A stretch of 64,000 bases of DNA, from the NCBI RefSeq assembly GCF_000516515.1, contig NZ_KI911784.1, positions 4,688,633 through 4,752,632 of the forward strand. Reading direction: 5' to 3'. Both the position numbers and the translations under genes were made by a program. This document shows, in pieces, positions 35,797-43,920 of the stretch. Below the pieces are notes generated by a model. That model was not told the origin of the DNA, searched no databases, and worked only from the letters and a program-made list of their open reading frames with translations. Numbering within the stretch: the stretch's first letter is position 1; the number at the start of each line of letters is the position of its first letter. Source of the stretch: Chloroflexus sp. Y-396-1. Lineage in GTDB: Bacteria > Chloroflexota > Chloroflexia > Chloroflexales > Chloroflexaceae.

Positions 35797-36552
35797 TTAA
35801 CGGAAGAGATCAAAGCGCGGATCACGGATCAACTGGCGGGCATTAGCCGTTGCACTTGGTTGATACCGATACCCACGCACCAGCGCTGCCGGTACGCGAT
35901 CAATCTTTCCCATCACCAGCTCGGCAGCAGATGCTAGTTCATCGGCAACTGCGATCAACGTCGCCTGCATTGTGTAGCCATACGGGTCGGTAATCCCAGC
36001 AAAATCGTGCAGCGGCATCATACCGGCGACGCCAATCGCTACATTAACCTGCCCTTCACGCCATGGACGACCAAAGGTATCGGTGATAATCACCGGCGGC
36101 GCATAGCCGTAGCGACTGGCAAGACCTTTATGGAGCGCAGCAGCACTTGCATCAGGATCGAGCGGCAGCAATGTCAGTCGTCGGCCACCATCGACATTCG
36201 ATTCGTCCACGCCACTATTCGCGCAGACAAAGCCGTGATGGGTTTCAGTAATCAAGACCCCATTTGCCATCTTCACAATCCGCTTCGCCTCGCGCAGCAC
36301 GACCTCCTGGTAGTGCGCATCTTTCTTCGCAGTACGGGCAATTTCGCAGGCAAACGGCGACGGCTCAACCGTCGCCGGGTCGATCAGACGTCCTTCAGCC
36401 TTCGACACGATCTTTTGCGTCACGACCAGAATATCGCCTGTTTCCAACCCACCGGCAGCATCAATTGCTGTAGCAAGGATCGCCACCAGGTCATCTCCGG
36501 GTCGTACTTCACCGATACCGCGCAACGGCAGGATGCGAATTTCTCCTTGCAT
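35797..36552 (-). CDS. cofE: Coenzyme F420-0:L-glutamate ligase
   Basis: 251 residues. IRILPLRGIGEVRPGDDL at the start, GDILVVTQKIVSKAEGR, ANSGVDESN (metal/substrate site) and VIITDTFGRPWREGQVNVAIGVAG are CofE family signatures. It adds gamma-linked glutamate to F420-0 using GTP. A GAGG site precedes ATG. It starts 6 bases after mtnP and is followed by the FbiB-C-like reductase, with a MITE-like element between. Confidence 0.93.
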   Translation of the reverse strand: MQGEIRILPLRGIGEVRPGDDLVAILATAIDAAGGLETGDILVVTQKIVSKAEGRLIDPATVEPSPFACEIARTAKKDAHYQEVVLREAKRIVKMANGVLITETHHGFVCANSGVDESNVDGGRRLTLLPLDPDASAAALHKGLASRYGYAPPVIITDTFGRPWREGQVNVAIGVAGMMPLHDFAGITDPYGYTMQATLIAVADELASAAELVMGKIDRVPAALVRGYRYQPSATANARQLIRDPRFDLFR

Positions 36553-36558
36553 ACGACC

Positions 36559-37425
36559 TCACGACCAATAGCGACCGGCAATCGGTGCCAGACGCTCTTT
36601 GACCGCTGCCGGAATATAATCGGGGTGGGTGACAATTGCGTAGCGCAGCGCATCATGAGCGGGACTGGTAAAGGTGTCGTCGATCTGAGCAACAGCCTGT
36701 CGAACAATCTGTTGAGCGAGGGCTACATTCGCACTCAGCACCTTAATCACCTGTTCAGCGGTGACTGCATCGTGTTCGGGATGCCAAACATCGTAATCGG
36801 TCACCATTGCCAGTGTCGCATAAGCAATCTCGGCTTCGCGGGCCAGCTTCGCTTCGGGCAATGCCGTCATCCCGATCAAACTGTGACCACGGCGTCGGTT
36901 CTCTTCACTCTCAGCTTTGGTCGAGAACTGTGGCCCTTCCATCACAACCAGGGTTCCACCGTAATGCACAGTAGCCCCGGCAGCTTGTGCCGCGTGCAAA
37001 AGAATGTTACTTAAATTGGGGCAAAATGGTCGATCAAACGCGACATGGGCAACGACCCCACCCTCAAAGAAGGTTGCCGGACGGATCCCCTTGGTACGAT
37101 CAAAAATCTGATCGGGAATGACAGCATGACCTGGTGCGTAATCTTCACGCAGTGAACCAACCGCACTAACCGAGATTAAGGCGCGTACTCCCAACAGCTT
37201 AAAGGCATAGATATTCGCCCGCGCCGGTACCTCACTCGGATTCAGCCGATGCCCGCGCCCGTGACGGGGCAAGAACGCCACCCGCCGCCCCTCTAGCTCA
37301 CCAATGATAAACGCATCGCTCGGATCACCGAACGGTGTACTCAGGCGCACCTCTTCGGGGTTCTTCAATTCAGGCATTGCATACAGACCGCTTCCACCGA
37401 TCACACCGATTGTTGCGCTGCTCAT
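36559..37425 (-). CDS. mtnP: S-methyl-5'-thioadenosine phosphorylase
   Basis: 288 residues from ATG 37425, which has AAGGAG 7 bases upstream; a longer frame to 37605 lacks such a site. PNP/MTAP fold: GVIGGSGLYAMPEL, RHGRGHRLNPSEVPARAN (phosphate site), VVMEGPQFSTKAES and MTALPEAKLAREAEI, then TDYDVWHPE. It cleaves methylthioadenosine to adenine and methylthioribose-1-phosphate for methionine salvage. It is first in an apparent operon with cofE. Confidence 0.92.
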   Translation of the reverse strand: MSSATIGVIGGSGLYAMPELKNPEEVRLSTPFGDPSDAFIIGELEGRRVAFLPRHGRGHRLNPSEVPARANIYAFKLLGVRALISVSAVGSLREDYAPGHAVIPDQIFDRTKGIRPATFFEGGVVAHVAFDRPFCPNLSNILLHAAQAAGATVHYGGTLVVMEGPQFSTKAESEENRRRGHSLIGMTALPEAKLAREAEIAYATLAMVTDYDVWHPEHDAVTAEQVIKVLSANVALAQQIVRQAVAQIDDTFTSPAHDALRYAIVTHPDYIPAAVKERLAPIAGRYWS

Positions 37426-37876
37426 AGGCATGCTCCTTATGCTCAGAAGACTACGCCGTAGAGCAGTATACCGCAGATAGTGGGGGAGGGGCAACTGGTA
37501 ACATTGCGCGCCAAGGGTTTTCAGCGTTTTCAGCGCCCGTGCTAGATGGGCAATGCGCGATGCCGCAACGGGCGATGTCGGGATCGGCTGCGGCCATCCC
37601 ATCATCCATCCCCATCATCCCGACCCATCCCATCCATCCGTTCGCCCGATTAATACGGGCGATATGATGGGAACGATTCGGATCGACGACGGCAATACAA
37701 TCTTGGCGGATTGGCGCTGCATCCACCAGCGGCAGCAGATCGCCATCATCCAAATGACCGGTTTGATCAACCGATGATTGCGTCAGATCGTGTGTGAGAA
37801 ATGCCGGTGCATCGTATTGAAGTGACAATCGAGCTTCTAATCATTCCGCTTAGATGTTCAGAGCGTGTTTTGGTAC
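37426..37876. other. Intergenic region with CATCC-rich low complexity
   Basis: No gene seen. 37595-37640 is a run of degenerate CATCC/CATCCCATC repeats, and 37505-37540 has a doubled TTTTCAGCG. The rest is non-descript up to the promoter at 37877. Confidence 0.6.
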
Positions 37877-37905
37877 TTCTCATAGAAACTGACACAAAGT
37901 ATAAT
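37877..37905 (+). promoter_or_regulatory. Promoter of the ATPase pair
   Basis: TTCTCA (37877-37882), 17 bases, TATAAT (37900-37905). The ATG is at 37952, giving a short leader of about 40 bases. Confidence 0.6.
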
Positions 37906-37951
37906 CTGGTATAAGATTCACCTTCACACTCATTCAAAAGGATAGACCGCA

Positions 37952-39013
37952 ATGTCCAATCCTTTCTTCTACGGCGGTCGGGTCGAGCCGGATCAGTTTG
38001 TTGGCAGGCAGAGCGAACTGCGCCGTATCTTCACAGCACTGGAGGTTGCTCACACTGGGCAGATGCAGAGTGTGTCGGTCGTTGGGCCGCGACGTATCGG
38101 GAAATCATCGCTGTTGTGGTACGTGACTCAGCGGTACCACAAATATCTACAGAACGCCACGACGTATCGATTCGTCTACATTGATCTGCAAAATGCCCGG
38201 TGCCATACGCTCGCAGGATTGCTCGGCGAGATCATCACGCAATTGGGGCTACGTGGTCGGATCGGCAAGCCGTCACTAGTCGATTTCCAAGACGCCATCC
38301 TGAAACTGAAAAACCAGGGTATCTCGCCCGTGATCTGTCTCGACGAATTTGAAGAGCTGATCGAACGACAAACAGCATTTCCCGTTGATGTTTACGATTC
38401 CTGGCGATCGCTCATAAACCAGCATGCGCTGGCTTTTATCATCGCCTCGAAGACGCCATTACCCGCTCTGGCACAGGCAGGCAAATACACATCGCCGTTC
38501 TTCAATGTGTTTACATCGCTCCGACTAGGTGAGCTTACCGACAGCGAAGCGCGCCAACTGATTGCACGCAGCGCAGATTGCGATCACCCCTTCTCTCCAC
38601 ATGAACAAGAGAAGCTCCTGCGACTGGCAGGCAAACATCCGTACAAACTGCAACTGGCAGGAAGTTTGCTTTACGTTGCTAAAGCTCAGGGCGCACCCGT
38701 GCGCTGGTCACGCCTGCGGTGCGAGTTTTACTATCAATGCGAACAGGCAGGATTGGCGACGCCCTGGCGGAAAACAATGGGCATGCGTCTCACCGCTGCC
38801 ATATCCTGGCTGGTCGTCACACCTGCTACCTGGCTGGGACGTGCTCTCCTTGAAGGGGTGCTGCGCCTGAAAAAGGACGACGTAAGCCAGACCACCGCCT
38901 GGATGTTCGGCACGATTCTACTCATTGCGATGATTGCAATTCTGTTCGGTTCGATTACGATCAACCCAGACGAGATGTTGCAATTGATTGAGCGTATTCG
39001 TGGTAACCCGTAG
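37952..39013 (+). CDS. Membrane-anchored AAA/STAND-like ATPase A
   Basis: 353 residues. The N-terminal motif NPFFYGGRVEPDQFVGRQSELRRI is the entry of the archaeal/STAND-type AAA_35 clade. Walker A VVGPRRIGKSSLL, Walker B PVICLDEFEEL, then a sensor region FIIASKTPLP. A WH-like region follows, with a C-terminal helix (about 318-338). Predicted to be a membrane-bound P-loop switch or scaffold. The second ATPase gene starts 28 bases after its stop, so they are one operon. Biological role unknown. Confidence 0.8.
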   Translation: MSNPFFYGGRVEPDQFVGRQSELRRIFTALEVAHTGQMQSVSVVGPRRIGKSSLLWYVTQRYHKYLQNATTYRFVYIDLQNARCHTLAGLLGEIITQLGLRGRIGKPSLVDFQDAILKLKNQGISPVICLDEFEELIERQTAFPVDVYDSWRSLINQHALAFIIASKTPLPALAQAGKYTSPFFNVFTSLRLGELTDSEARQLIARSADCDHPFSPHEQEKLLRLAGKHPYKLQLAGSLLYVAKAQGAPVRWSRLRCEFYYQCEQAGLATPWRKTMGMRLTAAISWLVVTPATWLGRALLEGVLRLKKDDVSQTTAWMFGTILLIAMIAILFGSITINPDEMLQLIERIRGNP

Positions 39014-39041
39014 TACCACTGAGCAACGGAGACATTCAGCC

Positions 39042-41321
39042 ATGCCCGACACCCTACGCTTTCCCCACGGCCTGCTACGCTTACTGTACTGGATGTACTT
39101 CAAACCACTGACCCTGCGAGCGTATGCGCGCCGCATTGCTCCTGAGCTGGATGAATATCTCAAGCTCTGGGAACTGTCGGATGATCAGCGCGCCGACCCA
39201 CGGGTGCGCCATCTGCTCCGGTTATCATTAACGCTGATCTGCGGTACGCCGCTGGTGATTGTACCCCTCATCGGCGCTACGATTAATTGGCTGGCCCAGA
39301 CCGGTGTTTCTGACGTTGCGTTTTACTGGATACCAGGAATGGTAGCAACGTTCGGCTGGATTATTGGGAGTCTCATCGGTTTCTGGCTACGTTGGAAAAG
39401 GCGTAGATCACTTGTGAACCTGGCAGGTTGGGGAATAGCTATTTTCGCTCTTACCTTACTCGTTTCCAGTTTTTTACCCGATTCGGTCACGAACCTGTTC
39501 AGTACGGTCCTTGCGAACGCGATAGTGCACCTTCCTGGCGACCCCAACACTTTATTTAAGGTGGCGGTCGGCGTGGCGGTCGGCGTGGCGGGCGGCGTGG
39601 CGGGCGGCGTGGCGTGGACAGTCGCTTTTCTCTTGTATTACTTTCGCCTGCCCTTCTATCTCATTGAGCTGCCCTGGAACCTGATCGTCGGACGGTGGGC
39701 CGAATCCGCTCCGCCGGAAGAAGCCACCCGTCGCTTTCGTCTGATACCACTTTACTGGGATGAAGTCATCTGGTTGCCGCTCTGGGGGCTGGATCACACC
39801 CTGGTTGAAATCGGCAAGAAAGACCGTCGCCTCGTGCAAACCCTAATCGCTGACGTCGCACAATCGTTTCGTCAAGGTTGGGCAGCGCGCAATGCGCTGA
39901 TCGAACTGACTGCCTACGATCTCGAGCGAGTAGCGGATGTACAGTCCATTGCCAGCATTGCTGAACAACTGACCTGGCTGCCACTCGATATACCCGCTGA
40001 ACTGGAAACTGTGCTACCACCCATCCGGGAAATTGCTCAATATGTGCAGGCTGCGCTGGAGAGCGACACCCTCTACAACAAACAGCGCCAATTGCGTGAC
40101 GCCTACGAGCGAACGCGACGTGTACGCGAAGGGCTGGCGCTGCATAAGGATCGACGCATAGCAGTACAGTTCGGGCGCATCCTGGAACGCTGGGAAGCGA
40201 TCCTGTCCCAGCAACTCATGGAGTTGAAAGATCGTGAGAGCATCCCGAATGTGTACGTAGTAGGAAACCCACTTGCGACCAATAGCAAGGTATTCAAGGG
40301 TCGGCATGATCTCTTCTTGACGCTCGAACGCGAACTGGCAACAGCAGCAGAACAACGGCCTGCCCTGCTGCTCGTTGGCGGGAGACGCTGCGGCAAGACG
40401 TCGACGATAAAGCAACTGCCGGTTCGTCTCGGACCGCGCCTCATTCCGGTAGAGGTTGATATGCATGATGCGGTCAATACCGAAGGCGCAAGCGGATTGC
40501 TGTTTAACCTGGCGAAGCAGATCAGGGAGAACGCCTTGACCCACCGGCGCCTCAAACTGCCAGAATTGACCCGTGATGCATTAGCAGTTGATCCATACCC
40601 GATATTCGGCGAGTGGCTGTCGCAGGTTGAGGCTGCACTGGGTGAACGCTGGATTTTGCTCTGCCTGGACGAATATGAGCGGTTACAAGAGATGCTAGAT
40701 GACGGCCGCATTGACCGACGTATCTTCGGCTACCTGCGCCATATCATTCAGCATCACCCGCAGATAACCATCCTGCTGAGCGGTTCGCATACGCTGGTCG
40801 ATTTACCACCGATGTGGAGCGACTACTTCATCAACGTGCGCACGCTCAAAATCGGTCACCTGAAAGAAGACGAGGCCCGTGAACTGATCGTTCGTCCGCA
40901 AGAAGACTTCCCCCTCACCTATGATGATGACGCTGTCGCACACATTATCAAGGTGACCGATTGCCATCCCTATTTCGTCCAGGTTACCTGCCGCGATCTG
41001 GTGCATATGCTTAACGACCAGAACCGTACCCATGCCACACTCGCCGATATCGAACAGGCCTTCGCAAGTGTCCTAACCTCCGCTGGCGGGCACTTCACTG
41101 AACTATGGCACGGACCCGACACCGATGACACCCAACGGGCCGTGATGCGTGCGATTGCACTGGGGCAGGATGTGAAATGGGTTGGTGATCCAGAGGCAGT
41201 GAACGTTGCCCTGCAGCGGTTAGTGCGGCGCGATATTCTCACTAGAACCGCAAATGGCTACTGCTTCCGCGTTGAGTTGGTGCGGCGATGGGTACGGCAG
41301 AGAATCGAGGAGGAGGGGTGA
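39042..41321 (+). CDS. Membrane AAA/STAND-like ATPase B
   Basis: 759 residues from ATG 39042 (the longer frame to 38988 overlaps the upstream gene). About four N-terminal helices (residues about 60-85, 90-115, 125-148, 170-200) come before a helical linker. The P-loop ATPase starts near 410: VVGNPLATNSKVFKGRHDLF, Walker A LLVGGRRCGKTSTI, Walker B ILLCLDEYERL and sensor ILLSGSHTL. The C-terminus is winged-helix-like. The fourth helix includes a VAVGVAVGVAGGVAGG repeat from a 12-bp tandem. It pairs with ATPase A, which has the reverse topology. Confidence 0.78.
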   Translation: MPDTLRFPHGLLRLLYWMYFKPLTLRAYARRIAPELDEYLKLWELSDDQRADPRVRHLLRLSLTLICGTPLVIVPLIGATINWLAQTGVSDVAFYWIPGMVATFGWIIGSLIGFWLRWKRRRSLVNLAGWGIAIFALTLLVSSFLPDSVTNLFSTVLANAIVHLPGDPNTLFKVAVGVAVGVAGGVAGGVAWTVAFLLYYFRLPFYLIELPWNLIVGRWAESAPPEEATRRFRLIPLYWDEVIWLPLWGLDHTLVEIGKKDRRLVQTLIADVAQSFRQGWAARNALIELTAYDLERVADVQSIASIAEQLTWLPLDIPAELETVLPPIREIAQYVQAALESDTLYNKQRQLRDAYERTRRVREGLALHKDRRIAVQFGRILERWEAILSQQLMELKDRESIPNVYVVGNPLATNSKVFKGRHDLFLTLERELATAAEQRPALLLVGGRRCGKTSTIKQLPVRLGPRLIPVEVDMHDAVNTEGASGLLFNLAKQIRENALTHRRLKLPELTRDALAVDPYPIFGEWLSQVEAALGERWILLCLDEYERLQEMLDDGRIDRRIFGYLRHIIQHHPQITILLSGSHTLVDLPPMWSDYFINVRTLKIGHLKEDEARELIVRPQEDFPLTYDDDAVAHIIKVTDCHPYFVQVTCRDLVHMLNDQNRTHATLADIEQAFASVLTSAGGHFTELWHGPDTDDTQRAVMRAIALGQDVKWVGDPEAVNVALQRLVRRDILTRTANGYCFRVELVRRWVRQRIEEEG
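39561..39608 (+). repeat. Four 12-bp in-frame tandem repeats
   Basis: GTGGCGGTCGGC twice then GTGGCGGGCGGC twice, encoding VAVG VAVG VAGG VAGG in a membrane helix of ATPase B. Slippage would change helix length by four residues per unit without a frameshift. Confidence 0.9.
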
Positions 41322-42072
41322 TCAACGTTCCCAGTGAGCGGTGTATGACGCCAAAACCAGACTTCAGCAGAAAAAGGTTCAATCTATCTGGTATGGCAGC
41401 CCCACGACTGTGGTATCCGGTGGCAACTGCTCTACCGCAAGTTCTCACCTCTCGTACAATTGCTAAAGTTCCAACGCTTCAGTTGTGACCCTGTACGCGG
41501 AACAAAGGAAGGCAAAAGTGGCGTCGAAGGGGAGGTGAATATTTTCGTCGGTTTACAAACCTCCTAACTGACGTCTCACCGCTCTCATAAAGGAGACGAA
41601 GGAAGAAGTTGTGGTGAGGGGAGCTATTCTTCTCACTTACCCCTATTTCCTTCCGCTCGTGCCTCCTCTCGTGATGATAGGGGTGGGTCCTATCCCGCAC
41701 GCCTCCACTGAAAGCCCCCGCAAGCCTTCCCTAAAAGCCCCCCTGCTTGCGGGGGTTGGGGGAAGTGGGGGGGGCTAATACACCAACCGATAAATCCCAA
41801 CCATCTCACGACTCGGACCGGAGACCCGCGCCAGACGAAAGGAGGCATGAAACGTTAAAAACCTACGCTTGTTGCAGCGATAAAGGTTTTCTGCCTTGAG
41901 ATGAAGAAGTGGTAAGAGTAAGCCAATTTCCCCTCCATCGTCATCACAAGTTCGTGTGGTGAGTAGCGGCTCTACCTGACAACCCTTGAACCTGAGGATG
42001 GTCGAAGTGCATCAGCTTGCCCTGATCTCAGGGTATACTATCTTCAGTTGCCGTCTACCAAGAGGTGTTGCC
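41322..42072. other. Long intergenic region without a gene
   Basis: 751 bases. It holds complementary purine- and pyrimidine-rich tracts at about 41590-41690, a GC-rich hairpin at 41715-41755, and otherwise nothing coding. AAAGGAGG at 41838-41845 stands before a three-codon frame and is too close to the ATG to be convincing. Confidence 0.65.
41715..41755. repeat. Hairpin CCCCCGCAAGC/GCTTGCGGGGG
   Basis: 11-bp perfect arms around a 19-nt loop. Related GC-rich text occurs at 43345-43377 and 61978-61994, a second dispersed palindrome family. Confidence 0.75.
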
Positions 42073-43221
42073 ATGTGGCTGGCCGTTATTGGGATCGTCA
42101 TTAGTGTAGCGCTGGTGGGAAGTTTTATTGTAGACTGGCAGCGGATGCGTCGAATTCCGCGTCTGTCCCCTCCAAATTTGCCATCTGATCCACCGTTCGT
42201 TTCAATTTTGATCCCGGCGCGCAATGAAGAGCGCGGTATTGCCCGTTGTGTCAGAGGGGCGCTAGCACAACGTTATCCGCATTTTGAGGTGATCGTGGTT
42301 GACGATGGTTCAACCGATCAGACTCCGACTATTCTGGCTGATCTGGCCGCGGCCGATTCACGCTTACACCCGATTGCCGGAAAACCATTGCCGCCGGGTT
42401 GGGTGGGGAAATGTCATGCCTGCCAGCAGGCAAGTAGTGTTGCAAAGGGTGAGTGGCTCCTTTTTCTTGATGCTGACACTGCACCGGCCCCTGACCTTAC
42501 CGCTGCACTGCTCTGCTATGCGCTGGCAACGAACGGTGATATGGTAACGATTTTCCCCTTCTTGGAACTCGAAACCTGGGCTGAACAATTAGTGCTGCCG
42601 CCGTTTGTGGCCTTGATCGTCTCGATCTTCCCGTTTGAGCGCCTCTCTCAACCTGACGTTCGTCCTGAAGAGGTGTTGGCCAATGGGCAATGTATCTTTG
42701 TGCGACGTGCTGCGTATGACGCAGTAGGTGGTCATAGCGCTGTACGTGGCGAGGTGCTAGAGGATGTTCGTCTCGGTCAAACCCTGCGTGCTGCCGGGTT
42801 TACTGTGCGAGGGGCGATTGGCTTAGAGTATCTGAGGGTGCGGATGTACACGAATGCCGCTGAGGTGGTGGAAGGTTTAATGAAAAACGCTTCAGCGGGT
42901 TCGCGTAGTGGTGGCTGGCGCTCGTTATTTGCGATGACAATGTTGCTCGCGCAGGCGTATGCGCCGTTGCTCTTGATGATAACCGGCTGGTCGTTAAGCG
43001 GTTGGGCAGGGAGTGTCGTTTTCCTGGCAGGTTTGCTTGCCTGGTTGGCCGGTCTGCTCTTTTGGGGCATGCTGTATCGGCGATTTTATCATCTTAACCC
43101 ACTGTACGCTCTTCTCTGGCCCATCGGTTTGCTACTCTATTTGCTCATTGCCGGTTATGGGATTCTGCGTGTGCAGTTGGGGCGGGGAGTTACCTGGAAA
43201 GGACGACGCTATGCCGGTTAG
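42073..43221 (+). CDS. Family 2 glycosyltransferase, membrane-bound
   Basis: 382 residues from ATG 42073 (GAGGTG upstream). One N-terminal helix, then a GT-A domain: SILIPARNEERGIARCVRGAL, VVDDGSTDQTP, LFLDADTAP (DxD), QCIFVRRAAYDAVGGH and EDVRLGQ. Two to three C-terminal helices follow. The layout resembles CrtQ/HpnB-type glycosyltransferases acting on lipid or carotenoid acceptors, but the acceptor is not identifiable. Confidence 0.83.
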   Translation: MWLAVIGIVISVALVGSFIVDWQRMRRIPRLSPPNLPSDPPFVSILIPARNEERGIARCVRGALAQRYPHFEVIVVDDGSTDQTPTILADLAAADSRLHPIAGKPLPPGWVGKCHACQQASSVAKGEWLLFLDADTAPAPDLTAALLCYALATNGDMVTIFPFLELETWAEQLVLPPFVALIVSIFPFERLSQPDVRPEEVLANGQCIFVRRAAYDAVGGHSAVRGEVLEDVRLGQTLRAAGFTVRGAIGLEYLRVRMYTNAAEVVEGLMKNASAGSRSGGWRSLFAMTMLLAQAYAPLLLMITGWSLSGWAGSVVFLAGLLAWLAGLLFWGMLYRRFYHLNPLYALLWPIGLLLYLLIAGYGILRVQLGRGVTWKGRRYAG

Positions 43222-43384
43222 GATTGACCCCAACCCACACGGTCACCTGGGTGCGTGGGCCACCGGCCCGCGTGTGCAGTGTGCGGCTGAAGCCTATCGG
43301 TTGGTGCATCAGCGCTTCATCATCCCCGGCCCGTGCACGCCCACCCTTGCAAGCCCCCCCCGCAAGCGAGGGGTAGGGGGATAG
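43211..43384 (+). CDS. Short ORF overlapping the glycosyltransferase end; possible gene remnant
   Basis: 57 codons from ATG 43211, with AAAGGA seven bases upstream. The first about 40 residues (MPVRIDPNPHGHLGAWATGP...) look like a real protein N-terminus, then the frame runs into the GC-rich repeat (PRKRGVGG) and stops. The most likely reading is a downstream partner of the glycosyltransferase that was cut off by a repeat insertion or deletion. Family not recognised. Confidence 0.35.
   Translation: MPVRIDPNPHGHLGAWATGPRVQCAAEAYRLVHQRFIIPGPCTPTLASPPRKRGVGG
43345..43378. repeat. GC-rich palindromic text, family 2
   Basis: GCAAGCCCCCCCCGCAAGCG then AGGGGTAGGGGG; related to 41715-41755. Confidence 0.6.
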
Positions 43385-43505
43385 CTGGCGGAACGTGCAC
43401 TGTACGTCCTATGGAGAGTGGGATGTCGGTCGGCGACCTGCGCACTAGGATACACGGTTTTAGCCGACAAGATTTGGCGTAAAGCTGCTTTCGCCTTTAC
43501 CGCGA

Positions 43506-43790
43506 TCAGGCCAGTTTGAAATCAATGTGCAGGAATTTACGGGTTACCGGGTGACGCTGCACAACGTAAATCACGACCGGGTAAGTCGTGCCCTCTATAT
43601 CGAGATTGAACGATTCTCCCTTGGGCACGGTGCGAAAGATCTGCTCAAAATCGCGCTCACTGATTTGAATAGCGGTGGTTTCAACACCTTTACCGTAGAA
43701 GTTGGCCGGTAAAATGCCTTCGCGACGCAGAGTCTTGACCTTTTTGCCGAAGATGTGACGGCGTTGAGCTGTTAGGGTGACGTTTACCAT
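43506..43790 (-). CDS. rplY: Ribosomal protein bL25 (short form)
   Basis: 94 residues from ATG 43790 (MVNVTLTAQRRHIFG), with AGAGAGG upstream. It follows the L25 pattern: KKVKTLRREGILPANFYGKGVE, FEQIFRTVPKGESFNLDIEG and VVIYVVQRHPVTRKFLHIDF. It binds 5S rRNA in the large subunit. Length matches the short E. coli-like form without the CTC-type C-terminal domain. Divergent from priA. Confidence 0.9.
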   Translation of the reverse strand: MVNVTLTAQRRHIFGKKVKTLRREGILPANFYGKGVETTAIQISERDFEQIFRTVPKGESFNLDIEGTTYPVVIYVVQRHPVTRKFLHIDFKLA

Positions 43791-43920
43791 AAGATGCCTC
43801 TCTTTAGTGTTTACGGAGGGGAGAAGTCTGCCCATTGCCGACCCGAGACCCTCCAACGATCCGACGAAATAGTATATCATAAAGCCGCGACTGTAGATCA
43901 ATCGAGGTGTGTTTCTGTTT

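Noticed and set aside
36007-37014. 335-codon plus-strand frame opposite cofE and mtnP
   Set aside because: Antisense to two well-supported enzymes whose codon structure explains the frame; no ribosome site and no domain.
40014-40711. Overlapping minus-strand frames of 176 and 202 codons opposite ATPase B
   Set aside because: Antisense to the Walker-containing ATPase; no motifs.
41838-41858. AAAGGAGG before ATG-AAA-CGT-TAA, a possible leader peptide
   Set aside because: Only one base separates the ribosome site and ATG, and there is no gene nearby to attenuate.
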